A stretch of 64,000 bases of DNA from JBEVOS01 sp044226655 (GCA_044226655.1 JBGAGO010000001.1:186001-250000); one strand, 5' to 3'; shown: positions 1-8,768, numbered from the stretch's first letter. Numbers and translations: made by a program. Notes: generated by a model not told the origin, from the letters alone.

Positions 1-685
1 GATCGCCGACGCTGATGTCCGTGCGGTACGGCAAGCGCGAGGGATTGGCCAGCATCTGCCGCTGATGCGCCGGGTTCTTGTGGAACAGATCGATGCACGC
101 GCCGACGATCGCGTCCGGATTGAAATTCGGCCAGATCGCGCGAAACGCCGCCGCGTTGTCCTGGAGCAGTTTCTTGGTCGAGTCGTTGACGTAAGTGACC
201 TTGAAATCGCGGTCGATCATCATCATCGCCACCGACGAGCCTTCGAACGCCGCGCTCTTGAACACCGCCTCGCGCGCGCGCAGCTCCTGCTCGGTGATGT
301 CGTTGGCGAATTTGACGACCTTGAACGGCTTGCCGCGACCGTCGAGAACCGGGTTGTAGGAAGCCTGAATCCAAACCTGCCGCCCGCCTTTGCCGATGCG
401 CAGATATTTGCCGGCGTCGAATTCGCCGCGCCCAAGCCGATCCCAGAAGGCGCGATAGTCCGGCGTGTTGCGCGCTTCCGGCTCCACGAACATCGAATGG
501 TGCTGACCGCGCACCTCCTCGAGCGTGTAGCCGAGCGTGCGCAGAAAATTGTCGTTGGCCGTCAACACGCGCCCGTCGAGCGAGAACTCGATGATCGCTT
601 GCGAGCGATCCAGCGCGCTCAGCATGCCGGCCTGCTCATCGCCGTCGCGCTTTTGGTCCTTCGATCTGCCGAACATGTGCGCCAT
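1..685 (-). CDS. Two-PAS sensor protein, N-terminal part (runs off the window)
   Basis: An open frame on the reverse strand starts at ATG 685 and is still open at base 1, so only 228 residues are seen. It holds two PAS modules, about residues 23-133 and 140-228. The first ends in the usual FANDITEQE junction and the second begins around MMMIDRDFKVTYVN. Tandem PAS modules of this kind usually precede a methyl-accepting chemotaxis signalling domain or a histidine kinase, but the output domain lies outside the window. No membrane segment or signal peptide is visible, so a soluble sensor is likely. ATG 676 (residue 4) has a better spaced AGGG upstream and could be the true start; ATG 709 is a third option. 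Confidence 0.8.
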   Translation of the reverse strand, partial: MAHMFGRSKDQKRDGDEQAGMLSALDRSQAIIEFSLDGRVLTANDNFLRTLGYTLEEVRGQHHSMFVEPEARNTPDYRAFWDRLGRGEFDAGKYLRIGKGGRQVWIQASYNPVLDGRGKPFKVVKFANDITEQELRAREAVFKSAAFEGSSVAMMMIDRDFKVTYVNDSTKKLLQDNAAAFRAIWPNFNPDAIVGACIDLFHKNPAHQRQMLANPSRLPYRTDISVGD

Positions 686-811
686 CCCTGCTCTACGACA
701 CGACTTCATGCGACCACGCCGGCGCCCGCTTGCTCGCTGTGCGGCAATGATCGCCTCTGCGTTGGACAGGGCATTTCGCGTGTGACCGAATGCCCTGCGT
801 CATCGCGTGCA

Positions 812-832
812 TTAACCAAGCCGCGCGGTTAA
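812..832. promoter_or_regulatory. Inverted repeat TTAACC-N9-GGTTAA upstream of the PAS gene
   Basis: A perfect 6-bp inverted repeat with a 9-bp spacer lies 127 bp upstream of the PAS gene start, in the 320-bp gap between it and the response regulator gene. The half site resembles a CtrA half box, but the spacing does not fit the TTAA-N7-TTAA CtrA site. A dimeric regulator site is an inference. Nothing else is recognisable in the gap 686-1006. Confidence 0.3.
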
Positions 833-1006
833 CGAGGCGCTACGTTCTGCGGCTTCACAGGTGAGACGTGGGCCGAGCCTGTTGGCGATCCAGTCCGCCG
901 AGTGGCTAGCCATGCGGCTATTTTCGCGCACGCAGCGACGCGCGTTTCCGCAAGCGCGCGCACGCGTTCGCCGCGATTTACGTTGCAATGTCGCTTTGCA
1001 GTTTTC

Positions 1007-1636
1007 TCACGCCGACATCGACAACACGCCGATGCGGCGCGCGATCGCGATGGCTTCGGTGCGGTTCTTCGCGCCCGTGGCGCGCAGAATGGCCTGGATG
1101 TGAACTTTGATCGTCGCGACCGACAGGCCCAGCTCACGCGCGATGACTTTGTTCGGGCTGCCGCGATCCAGATGCCGCAGGATGGCCAATTCGCGCTCGC
1201 TATGCGGATGAGAGCGACCATCGCGAACGGCGCCGACAAGCGCATGCGCAGGAATGCAGGAGGCGCCGGCGAACGCCAGCGCGACGGCGCTGCACATCGC
1301 CTCGCCCGTCATGGTGCGCGGAAGAAAGCCGCGCACGCCGGCGGCGACCGCCCCCACGATCACCGGCGCCGCATCGTCCTGGGAAACCGCAAGAACCGGC
1401 GTCGCGCGCGCGGCGCTGACCAAGCGCTCCAAAGCCGCCGCGCCGCCGCCCTCCAGCGTCGCCATATCCACGAGCACGACGTCGAAGGCGTCCGCCGTCA
1501 CGCCCCTCAAACCCGCGACGAAATTGTCTTGCGCCGACACTTCCACGTCCGGCCAGGCCGCCTTCATCGCAGCGGTCAGCGCCGCCACGAAGAGCGGCTG
1601 CTTGTCGATGATCGCAACTTTCCCCGGATGGATCAT
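1007..1636 (-). CDS. LuxR/NarL-type response regulator
   Basis: Protein of 209 residues with an N-terminal receiver domain (about 7-120) and a C-terminal LuxR helix-turn-helix (about 143-205, containing SERELAILRHLDRGSPNKVI). Asp11 and the phosphoacceptor Asp57 (VVLVDMAT) are present. The usual conserved Lys of the receiver is replaced by Arg in GFLPR, so phosphorylation switching may be atypical. The ATG at 1636 is preceded by GAGGA at good spacing, so this start is preferred to the longer open frame that begins at 1762. No histidine kinase is next to it, although the neighbouring PAS protein is a possible signalling partner. It diverges from the Crp/Fnr gene across a 272-bp gap in which no convincing element was seen. 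Confidence 0.88.
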   Translation of the reverse strand: MIHPGKVAIIDKQPLFVAALTAAMKAAWPDVEVSAQDNFVAGLRGVTADAFDVVLVDMATLEGGGAAALERLVSAARATPVLAVSQDDAAPVIVGAVAAGVRGFLPRTMTGEAMCSAVALAFAGASCIPAHALVGAVRDGRSHPHSERELAILRHLDRGSPNKVIARELGLSVATIKVHIQAILRATGAKNRTEAIAIARRIGVLSMSA

Positions 1637-1908
1637 TGCCGGAGTCCTCAAAGCCGCTGCTCCAAGACATCGCCCCTCACCTACGGGCATGTTGGCCCGA
1701 GAGCGCCAAGCGAGTTGAAGCGTAGAACGCGGATCATCAGCTAAAGCCGCATTCAGCGTCAAGTTTGCGGTAGAACAAGCATCTATGTTCGGCGCCTATC
1801 TAAAAGAACTCGGCGCAGGTTCCTTCTACTTGTTCTCTGCGAGTTCCTCGTCTAGGCCGCTCGAATTACAACCTTCAGAACGAAGGGCGGGAGGGCGAGC
1901 CGAAGGCC

Positions 1909-2604
1909 ATGAAGTGCTCAGAGTGCCCGCTGGGCGCCTTCGCGATCTATTCGCCCACGTTTCTCAAATCACCATCGACCTTGTGCGAAGCGCGCCGCGA
2001 CGTGCTGAACGTGCGCGCGCAACAGCTCATTCTTCGGCCGGGCGAGGCGCCGGAATTCGTCTACACGCTATATTCGGGCTGGGCCTACCGCTTCATCCAG
2101 TTTCCCGATGGCCGCAAGCAAATCAGCGGCTTCCTCATTCCGGGCGACACCATCGCTTTGGAATCGCTGTTTCCGAGCGAGACTCTGCAATTCTCCGTCA
2201 GGGCGCTGACCGACGTCGTGCTCTGCGTTTTCGAAACGCGCTTCATGCAGGAGACTTTGCTGGCCACCCAAGAGCAACGTCGTGTCGTGGCGGCGACCGC
2301 GTTCGGCTACATGGCTGAAACCGAACGCCGCATGGCCACCATCGGCCGTCGCCGCGCCATCGGACGCATCGCGCGCCTCGCCCTCGATCTCGACGCGCGC
2401 TTGCGCGTTCGCGGGCTGTTCAACGATGACGGCGTCGAGTTTCCACTGAAGCTCGATCATCTGGCGAACGCGCTGGGCCTCACTCAGGCGCATGTCAGCA
2501 GGACTATGATCCGGCTCAAACAGCGCAAACTGCTCGAAACACGGCGCAACCACATGCGAATTCTCGATCGCCGCGCCCTCGAGATTGTCGCGGACGAAGA
2601 GTGA
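1909..2604 (+). CDS. Crp/Fnr family transcription regulator
   Basis: Protein of 231 residues with a cyclic-nucleotide-binding-type beta-barrel (about 25-130), a long dimer helix and a C-terminal winged HTH containing LTQAHVSRTMIRLKQRKLL. The N-terminus has CSECPLG, a CxxC pair like the start of the FNR 4Fe-4S motif, and Cys106 could match the central FNR cysteine. The third N-terminal cysteine (CX2CX5C) is an alanine here, so oxygen sensing through a normal cluster is doubtful. The gene stands alone, converging on the sugar cluster whose last gene ends 36 bp downstream. The target regulon cannot be read from the sequence. Confidence 0.88.
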   Translation: MKCSECPLGAFAIYSPTFLKSPSTLCEARRDVLNVRAQQLILRPGEAPEFVYTLYSGWAYRFIQFPDGRKQISGFLIPGDTIALESLFPSETLQFSVRALTDVVLCVFETRFMQETLLATQEQRRVVAATAFGYMAETERRMATIGRRRAIGRIARLALDLDARLRVRGLFNDDGVEFPLKLDHLANALGLTQAHVSRTMIRLKQRKLLETRRNHMRILDRRALEIVADEE

Positions 2605-2639
2605 GCTAAGCCTAGCCTGCGCGGCGCGATCAGAGTCGC

Positions 2640-3368
2640 TTAGGGCAAAGCGCGCAGGCTTTGCAGGCTGGCTTCCACGCTCGGCCAATAGGGCGCGGGC
2701 GGGAAATCGTGCTCGACAAAGTAGTACTCAGCGCCGGAGGCGCGCGCGGCGGCGACCATCGCGGGAAAATCGAGCGTCCCGGCGCCCACATCGGCCATCT
2801 TGCCGTCTTCGGCCATGTCCTTGAGGTGCAGCAGTTTCACGCGGCCTTTCAGCCGCTCGATCATGGCGACGGGATCTTCCCCGCCTTTCTTCAGCCAATA
2901 GACATCGAGTTCAAAGAAGACGAGCGCCGGATCGGATTCGCCGACCAGCACGTCGAACGGACGCGCGCCGGGCTCACCTTCGAACTCGAAATGATGGTGG
3001 TGATAGGCCACACGCAGGCCGGCATCCTGCGCGCGTTTCGCGAACGCGGTGAGCTGGCCGACAACCGCGCGCCAATCGGCGCCATTCGGATCGACGAAGG
3101 GCAACACCACGAACCGGCAGCCCAGCGTTTTCGCCACGGCCAGCACATGATCCGGCCGCTGCGTCATATCGCCGAGCCCCACATGGACCGAGGGGCAATC
3201 CAGCCCGATCTCGGTCATGCGCGCGGCGAGCGGCGCGAAATCCATGTCGAGCGGCGCGGCGAACTCAACCGAATCGTAGCCCACCTCGCGGATGCGCTCG
3301 AGCGTTCCAATCGCCGCCTCCGAAAACGGACGGCGCAAAGTGTAGAGCTGGAGGCCGATCGGTTGCAT
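2640..3368 (-). CDS. Sugar phosphate isomerase/epimerase-type TIM barrel
   Basis: Protein of 242 residues of the AP-endonuclease-2-like (xylose isomerase-like) TIM-barrel superfamily. Likely metal and substrate residues sit at strand ends in YHHHHFEFEG, FFELDVYWLKKGG, LLHLKDM and YFVEHD. Members act on keto sugars, inosose or 3-keto-glycosides; the exact substrate is not readable. It is the last of five reverse-strand genes, 3 bp after the GMC oxidoreductase, so co-transcription and a shared pathway are very likely. No signal peptide is seen, so it is probably cytoplasmic. Confidence 0.85.
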   Translation of the reverse strand: MQPIGLQLYTLRRPFSEAAIGTLERIREVGYDSVEFAAPLDMDFAPLAARMTEIGLDCPSVHVGLGDMTQRPDHVLAVAKTLGCRFVVLPFVDPNGADWRAVVGQLTAFAKRAQDAGLRVAYHHHHFEFEGEPGARPFDVLVGESDPALVFFELDVYWLKKGGEDPVAMIERLKGRVKLLHLKDMAEDGKMADVGAGTLDFPAMVAAARASGAEYYFVEHDFPPAPYWPSVEASLQSLRALP

Positions 3369-3371
3369 GAC

Positions 3372-5060
3372 TCACAAAGCTCCCTGTTCGAGAAGATCGG
3401 CCGCGTGATGGGCCGCGCGCGCGGAGAGCGCCATATAGGTGAGCGAGGGGTTCATCGACGCGCTCGACGTCATCACCGCGCCATCGGATACGAACAGATT
3501 GGGCACCTCATGTGCTTGGCACCATCCGTTCAACACGGAGGTGGCGGGATCGCGGCCCATGCGCGCGGTGCCCATTTCATGGATGCGATCGCCGGGCGGC
3601 GTGAGGCGCGCGCCCGCTTCCTCCCACGGCGTGATGTCGACGCAGCCGGCGGCGGCGAGCATTTCGGCGGCGTCGCGCGCGGCTTCGCGCATCATCGCGT
3701 GCTCGTTCGGCCCGTGTGCGGCGTCGATCACCGGCAGCGGCACGCCCCACGCATCGACGCGGCTCGGCGACAGCGTGACGCGATTGTCTGGGCTGGGCAG
3801 CACCTCGCCGAACGGCAGCAGCGACATCGCCCACACGATCTTGCGTGTGCGATCGATTTCCGGATCGCCCGTCACCGGGCCCCAGCGGCGTTTGTGCGCC
3901 GAGCCTTGCATGCCGAAGCCGCGCAGATAGGGCTTTTCGCTCTCGCTGACGTTCGCGTAACGCGGAATATAGATGCCAGTCGGCCGGTCGGCCTGATCGT
4001 TCTGCGCATCGTCAAAGCCGGGATAGCGCCCGATGATCGGCGCGCTGCTCACATGGTCCATGAGATTGCGGCCGACCTGATCGCTGCCATTCGCGAGGCC
4101 CCGCGGAAACGCATCCGAGCGCGAATTCAGCAGCAACGCGGCCGAGTTGATCGCCGAGGCGTTGATGAACACGAGCCGCGCTTCATAGGTCTCCGCCACC
4201 TTGGTGAGACGGTTCACCGTGCGCACGCCGCGCGCGCGGCCAAGCGCGGGATCATAGGTGACGCTTTCGACGATCGTGTCGGTCAGCACCGTCAGATTGC
4301 CGGTGTTCTCCGCCGCCGGCAGCGTCGCCGCGAGCGTGGAGAAATAGCTGCCCAGCGGACAGCCATGATGGCACCGCACATGCTGCTCGCAGCGCTTGCG
4401 GCCGATATCCATATGCGCCTTGGTCACCCGGCTGAGATTGGCGGTGCGGCCCATGATGAAGCGCCGCGTCGGGAACGCCTGCTCGATGCGCTCCTTGGCT
4501 GCCTCCTCCACGCAATTGAATGCGAACGGCGGAAGGAAATCGCCGTCCGGCAACTGCGGCACCTCGTCGTAATTGCCGCTGACTCCGGCGAAGGCTTCGA
4601 CGTGATCATACCAGGGCGCGAGATCTTCGTAGCGGATCGGCCAATCAACGCCGTGCCCATCCTTCCGATTGGAGTCGAAATCGTCTGGCGCCCAGCGATA
4701 GGATTGGCGCCCCCAGGTGAGCGAGCGGCCGCCGAGATGATAGCCGCGGATCCAGCGATAGGGTTTGCCCGGCGCGGTTTCGTACGGATAGTCGTGATCG
4801 CTCGCCCAGAATTTCCGGTTCGAGTTGAACAGCGCGTAGCCGACGCCCTCGTAATAGGGATAGTGCAGCTTCTTATCTTCGTCCGGCACTTGATCGTCGC
4901 GCCGTCTGAGCTTCGCCGCTTCGTCATGGCTGTAATCCGCGCCATGTTCGATATGCGGGCCGCGCTCCAGCATCAGCACTTTGAGGCCTCGCTCGCACAG
5001 CTCTTTGGCGACCCAGCCGCCGCTGATTCCCGATCCCACTACAATTGCGTCGAAGCGCAT
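3372..5060 (-). CDS. GMC-family FAD-dependent oxidoreductase (glycoside/sugar dehydrogenase type)
   Basis: Protein of 562 residues with an N-terminal FAD-binding Rossmann motif (VVGSGISGG, about 8-15, followed by LMLERG) and the C-terminal GMC_oxred_C region, with HEMGTARMG and SSASMNPSLTYMAL forming the active-site end. It resembles the large catalytic subunit of gluconate-2-dehydrogenase or glucoside-3-dehydrogenase enzymes. These normally need a small TAT-exported subunit and a cytochrome, and neither is present in the window. The ATG at 5060 follows GAGG at 7-bp spacing; the open frame extends upstream to 5090 but would overlap the preceding gene. It lies between a Hyi-like gene (16 bp) and a TIM-barrel gene, suggesting oxidation of a sugar whose keto product is handled by the barrel enzymes. 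Confidence 0.88.
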   Translation of the reverse strand: MRFDAIVVGSGISGGWVAKELCERGLKVLMLERGPHIEHGADYSHDEAAKLRRRDDQVPDEDKKLHYPYYEGVGYALFNSNRKFWASDHDYPYETAPGKPYRWIRGYHLGGRSLTWGRQSYRWAPDDFDSNRKDGHGVDWPIRYEDLAPWYDHVEAFAGVSGNYDEVPQLPDGDFLPPFAFNCVEEAAKERIEQAFPTRRFIMGRTANLSRVTKAHMDIGRKRCEQHVRCHHGCPLGSYFSTLAATLPAAENTGNLTVLTDTIVESVTYDPALGRARGVRTVNRLTKVAETYEARLVFINASAINSAALLLNSRSDAFPRGLANGSDQVGRNLMDHVSSAPIIGRYPGFDDAQNDQADRPTGIYIPRYANVSESEKPYLRGFGMQGSAHKRRWGPVTGDPEIDRTRKIVWAMSLLPFGEVLPSPDNRVTLSPSRVDAWGVPLPVIDAAHGPNEHAMMREAARDAAEMLAAAGCVDITPWEEAGARLTPPGDRIHEMGTARMGRDPATSVLNGWCQAHEVPNLFVSDGAVMTSSASMNPSLTYMALSARAAHHAADLLEQGAL

Positions 5061-5076
5061 CGTTCTGCCTCGTCGT

Positions 5077-5832
5077 TCAAGCAAACACATCTATTGCGCG
5101 CCGCAACGCCTCGATCGGATCGCCGCGCGGTATGAATTCATGGCCGACCCAGCGGTCATAACCAAGATGTTGCAACAGGCCCGCGATTGCGCGCCAATTG
5201 ATCTCCTGGCGATCGTCGAGATCGCGCCGCCCCGGCGCGCCGGCCGTATGGACATGGCCGATCAGATCGAAATTCGCCTTGATGGTGCGGCTGAGATCGC
5301 CCTCCATCAGCTGCATGTGATAACCGTCATAGAGCAGCTTCATGCTCGGCGAGCCGATCCGCCTGACGACCTCCGCGCCGAACGCCGTGCGGTCGCATTG
5401 CTGGCCCGGATGATCGACCTTGCTGTTCAAAAGCTCCATCAGCAAACCGACGCCCGCCTCCGCCGCATGCGAAACCACAGGCGCCAAGCCCTGCACGCAC
5501 GCGTCGATCGCGCGCGCATCGTCGCCATCGCCAAAACGGTTGCCCGCGAACACGATCACCGCATCGGCGCCGCCCGCCGCCGCCGTATCGATCTTCTGAC
5601 GCACCTCTTTGTCGAGCGCCGCATGGCGGGAGGGATCGTTGAAGCCTTCCTCCAGCTTGTGGCCGGTCACGGTGACGATCGCGAGCCCCAGATCGCGCGC
5701 GATCGGCCAATGCGCTTCGGGCAGCATTTCCACGCCTTGCGCACCGGCTTTGGCCGCATCGCGCAGAAACGCGGCTGCATCGACCTCCTTGCCCATCGTG
5801 AAGGACCACCAGGCGAAGCTCTGCCGGATCAT
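5077..5832 (-). CDS. Hydroxypyruvate isomerase-like TIM barrel
   Basis: Protein of 251 residues of the Hyi/AP-endonuclease-2 barrel family. The two glutamates expected for isomerisation fall in MELLNSKVDHPG and VGHEFIPRGDP, with LLYDGYHMQLMEGD and IGHVHTAGAPGR as metal-ligand regions. Classical Hyi converts hydroxypyruvate to tartronate semialdehyde, but the same fold also acts on other keto sugars. In this cluster a role in keto-sugar isomerisation is equally possible. Its ATG overlaps the stop of the upstream Gfo/Idh/MocA gene (ATGA), indicating translational coupling. Confidence 0.85.
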   Translation of the reverse strand: MIRQSFAWWSFTMGKEVDAAAFLRDAAKAGAQGVEMLPEAHWPIARDLGLAIVTVTGHKLEEGFNDPSRHAALDKEVRQKIDTAAAGGADAVIVFAGNRFGDGDDARAIDACVQGLAPVVSHAAEAGVGLLMELLNSKVDHPGQQCDRTAFGAEVVRRIGSPSMKLLYDGYHMQLMEGDLSRTIKANFDLIGHVHTAGAPGRRDLDDRQEINWRAIAGLLQHLGYDRWVGHEFIPRGDPIEALRRAIDVFA

Positions 5833-6989
5833 GACACGCCCTCATCGAGACGCACCCAGCGCCCATCCGCAGCCGCGCTGCGCACGGCGGCGTCGATGAA
5901 GCGCACGCCTTCGACGCCATCTTCAACGCCTGGCAGGCCGCGCGTTTGCGCATCCGGCGCACGCCGCTCTTTCCACGCACGCACGCGTTCGGCGGCGTCA
6001 GCGTAGATTTGCGCGAAACCTTCGAGATAACCTTCCGGGTGGCCGGCGGGGATGCGCGTCGCCGCGTTCGCCGCCGCCGATAGCCCCGGCCCGCCGCGCC
6101 GCAAAATCTGCGGCGCCTCTCCGAGCCGCGCGTAACGCAGCACATCCGGCTCTTCCTGCGACCAGTCGAGCGCGGCGTCTTCGCCATACACCCGCAGGCG
6201 CAGCGCATTGGCCGCGCCGATCGCAATCTGGCTCGCCCAGAGCTGACCGCGCGCGCCGTTCGCCCAGCGCAAGCGGATTTGCACGTCATCGTCGAGCCGA
6301 CGGCCTGGCACGAAACGCGAGGTCTCCGCGCTCAGCGCTTCGGCCGGCGCGCCCGTCACGAATCTCGCGAGGTGATACGCATGCGTGGCGATGTCGCCGA
6401 GCGCCCCGCCCGCGCCGGCGCGCGCGGGATCCCCGCGCCAATCGGCCTGCTTGTTGCCGGAGAGATCGCGCGCCAGCCAATCCTGCGCGTATTCGGCCTG
6501 CACGACGCGAATGGCGCCGAGCGCGCCCGCTTCGACCATCGCGCGCGCCTGGCGCACCATCGCATAGCCGCTGTAATTGTGCGTGAGCACGAAGGGCGCG
6601 CCCGCCCGCTTCACCGCCTCCGCGAGATCGAGCGCATCGGCGAGGCTCGTCGTCAGCGGCTTGTCGCAGATCACGGCGACGCCCGCCTCGAGAAAGGCGC
6701 GCGCGGGCGCGTGATGCAAATGATTGGGCGTGACGATCGCGACCGCGTCGATCTTGTCCGCGCGCTTCGCCTCTGCCGCCGCCATGGCCGCCCAATCGCT
6801 ATAGCAACGGTCTTCTTCCAGGCCGAGCGCGCGGCCGAACGCTTGCGCGCGCGCGCCGTCTGCGCTGAACGCGCCGGCGACCAGCGTCCAGCGATCATCG
6901 ATGCGCGCCGCCATGCGGTGCACCGCGCCGATGAACGCGCCTTCGCCGCCGCCGACCATGCCGAGCCGCAAGCGGTGTTTAGCGGTCAA
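5829..6989 (-). CDS. Gfo/Idh/MocA family NAD(P)-dependent oxidoreductase
   Basis: Protein of about 386 residues with an N-terminal Rossmann fold (GMVGGGEGAFIG) and the family signature VICDKPLTTSL, in which Lys and Pro lie near the nicotinamide, followed by the C-terminal alpha/beta domain. Likely role: oxidation or reduction of a sugar or keto-sugar. The start is uncertain: TTG 6989 overlaps the upstream stop by 11 bp and gives a natural N-terminus just before the first beta strand, while the open frame reaches 7109 inside the upstream gene. The 3' end overlaps the Hyi-like gene by 4 bp. Confidence 0.85.
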   Translation of the reverse strand: MTAKHRLRLGMVGGGEGAFIGAVHRMAARIDDRWTLVAGAFSADGARAQAFGRALGLEEDRCYSDWAAMAAAEAKRADKIDAVAIVTPNHLHHAPARAFLEAGVAVICDKPLTTSLADALDLAEAVKRAGAPFVLTHNYSGYAMVRQARAMVEAGALGAIRVVQAEYAQDWLARDLSGNKQADWRGDPARAGAGGALGDIATHAYHLARFVTGAPAEALSAETSRFVPGRRLDDDVQIRLRWANGARGQLWASQIAIGAANALRLRVYGEDAALDWSQEEPDVLRYARLGEAPQILRRGGPGLSAAANAATRIPAGHPEGYLEGFAQIYADAAERVRAWKERRAPDAQTRGLPGVEDGVEGVRFIDAAVRSAAADGRWVRLDEGVS

Positions 6990-8028
6990 GGCCGAGCATT
7001 CTGCGGTTGGCGGCTTGATCCGCGCCGGTCGCGACGAAATCGTCGAAGCTCTTGCCGGTGACTTGAATGATGTGATCGCGAATGAACGGCGCGCCTTCGC
7101 GTGCGCCATCGTTGGAATCCTTCAGCGCGCATTCCCATTCGAGCACGGCCCAGCCACGATAGCCATATTGCGCGAATTTGGAGAAGATGGCGCGAAAATC
7201 GATCTGCCCATCGCCGAGCGAGCGGAAACGCCCCGCGCGCTCCTTCCATCCCGCATAGCCGCTATAGACGCCCTGGCGCCCGGTGGGCCGGAACTCCGCA
7301 TCCTTGACGTGAAACATCTTGATGCGGTCGTGGTAGAGATCGATGTATTCGAGATAGTCGAGCTGCTGCAGCATGAAATGGCTGGGATCGTAGAGCAGGC
7401 ACGCGCGCGGATGATGATCCACGCGGTCCCAGAACATCTCGACCGTGGCGCCGTCGAACAAATCCTCGCTCGGATGCACTTCATAGCAGAGATCGACGCC
7501 GACCTCGTCGAACGCATTCAGGATCGGGCGCCAGCGCCGCGCCAATTCATCGAACGCTTCTTCGATGAGCCCGGCCGGCCGCTGCGGATAGGGATAGAAA
7601 TAAGGCCAGGCGAGCGATCCTGAGAACGTGACATGCGCTTCGAGCCCGAGCCGGCGCGAGGCTTTCGCACCGAGCAGCACTTGCTCCACCGCCCACGCTT
7701 GCCGTGCCTTAGGATTGCCGCGCACGGCTTTCGGCACGCCGCCGTCGAACATCTCGTCATAGGCCGGGTGCACCGCGACCAGCTGGCCCTGGCTGTGCGT
7801 CGACAACTCGGAAATCTCGACGCCGGCATCGGCCAGAACGCCCTTCACCTCGTCGCAATACGCGTCGCTCTCGGCGGCCAGTTTCAGATCGAACAGGCGC
7901 CGGTCCCAGGTCGGGATCTGCACGCCTTTGTAGCCCAGCTCGCCCGCCCAGCGCGCGATCGCCTTTAGACTGTTGAACGGCGCCTCGTCCGACGCGAACT
8001 GCGCAAGAAAAATGGCCGGTCCTCGCAT
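6979..8028 (-). CDS. Sugar phosphate isomerase/epimerase (long TIM barrel), first gene of the cluster
   Basis: Protein of 349 residues, longer than the 242-aa paralogue at the other end of the cluster. Metal-binding segments of the xylose isomerase-like barrel are clear: CYEVHPSEDLFDG, LLYDPSHFMLQQLD, KMFHVKDAEF and VLEWECALKD. Proteins of this size often accompany Gfo/Idh/MocA dehydrogenases in inositol, glucoside or keto-sugar catabolism. As the 5'-most gene of the reverse cluster its promoter should lie in 8029-8140, just downstream of the tRNA gene; no clear operator was seen there. Confidence 0.85.
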   Translation of the reverse strand: MRGPAIFLAQFASDEAPFNSLKAIARWAGELGYKGVQIPTWDRRLFDLKLAAESDAYCDEVKGVLADAGVEISELSTHSQGQLVAVHPAYDEMFDGGVPKAVRGNPKARQAWAVEQVLLGAKASRRLGLEAHVTFSGSLAWPYFYPYPQRPAGLIEEAFDELARRWRPILNAFDEVGVDLCYEVHPSEDLFDGATVEMFWDRVDHHPRACLLYDPSHFMLQQLDYLEYIDLYHDRIKMFHVKDAEFRPTGRQGVYSGYAGWKERAGRFRSLGDGQIDFRAIFSKFAQYGYRGWAVLEWECALKDSNDGAREGAPFIRDHIIQVTGKSFDDFVATGADQAANRRMLGLDR

Positions 8029-8140
8029 GCGCCTGCTCCCCTGCGCCGACGTCTTGAGCTGTCTGGCGGCAGCGCCAGCCTAGCACGCGCAGCCGGTTTG
8101 GCGAGACGAACGGGCTGATGAGGCGGAAGCGGAAAAAGGA

Positions 8141-8216
8141 TGGTGGAGCCAAGCGGGATCGAACCGCTGACCTCCTGCATGCCATGCAGGCGCTCTCCCA
8201 GCTGAGCTATGGCCCC
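8141..8216 (-). tRNA. tRNA-Ala (anticodon GGC)
   Basis: On the reverse strand the 76-nt sequence folds as a full cloverleaf with an encoded CCA end. The acceptor arms are GGGGCCA and TGGCTCC (one G-T pair) and the anticodon stem is CCTGC/GCAGG. The 7-nt loop ATGGCAT puts GGC at positions 34-36 after the invariant T33. The T arm is AGCGG-TTCGATC-CCGCT. It would decode GCC, a favoured Ala codon in this GC-rich genome. Confidence 0.97.
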
Positions 8217-8294
8217 ATGAAGCGCCGCGCCCGGCGCTTCGGAAACTTGGGAGCCCGGACGCTAGTGTCCGGGCCGCATTTTCACAAGAGCGCG

Positions 8295-8768
8295 TCAGCT
8301 CTCGTCATCTTCTCCGGGAAGCTCGCCGATCTCGTCCTCGTTGAACTCTTCCTCGTCCTCGAGCATCGGCACTTCGTCTTCGCCGCCGGCCTCGTCGTCC
8401 TCGAGATCGGATTCGTCTTCGCTGAAGCCGGGCGGGAGATCGCCTTCGGGCGTCTCTTCATCCTCATCGGTTTCGAGCACTGTCTCTTCGGCGCCTTCGG
8501 CGTCGAGCTCCGGGGTTTCTTCGACCTCTTCTTCCTCGTCCTCGCTGGCAGCGACCTTGGTTTCGGCCTCTTCGTCTTCCTCAGCCGCGGCAAAGCCCTT
8601 GCCGCCGAACGCGGGCGCCCGCCGCGGCCGCTTGACCTTGGCCGTTTCATCGGCCGGATCGAACGCGGTCTGGCATTTGGGGCAGGTCGCGGGGCGGCGA
8701 CCGAGATCGTAAAATTTGGCGCCGCAGTTCGGACAGACCTGCTTTTCGCCCAGCGCGGCTTTCGCCAT
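8295..8768 (-). CDS. TIGR02300-type (FYDLN acid) zinc-ribbon protein with long acidic tail
   Basis: Protein of 157 residues. The N-terminus is a compact zinc ribbon with Cys12, Cys15, Cys29 and Cys32 (CPNCGAKFYDLG...CPKC), where FYDLG stands for the family FYDLN. After a short basic patch (KVKRPRRAP) the last roughly 100 residues are almost all Glu, Asp and small residues. The family is characteristic of Alphaproteobacteria; its function is not established. The start at 8768 follows from the family N-terminus MAKAALG, although the open frame extends further upstream over the aroA 5' region. It is transcribed away from aroA. Confidence 0.9.
   Translation of the reverse strand: MAKAALGEKQVCPNCGAKFYDLGRRPATCPKCQTAFDPADETAKVKRPRRAPAFGGKGFAAAEEDEEAETKVAASEDEEEEVEETPELDAEGAEETVLETDEDEETPEGDLPPGFSEDESDLEDDEAGGEDEVPMLEDEEEFNEDEIGELPGEDDES

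Noticed and set aside
812..832. CtrA binding site
   Set aside because: TTAA half sites are 13 bp apart rather than 7; kept only as an inverted repeat.
2661..5135. Long forward open frame of 824 codons
   Set aside because: It is antisense to the GMC and TIM-barrel genes, has no domain pattern and reflects GC-rich codon bias.
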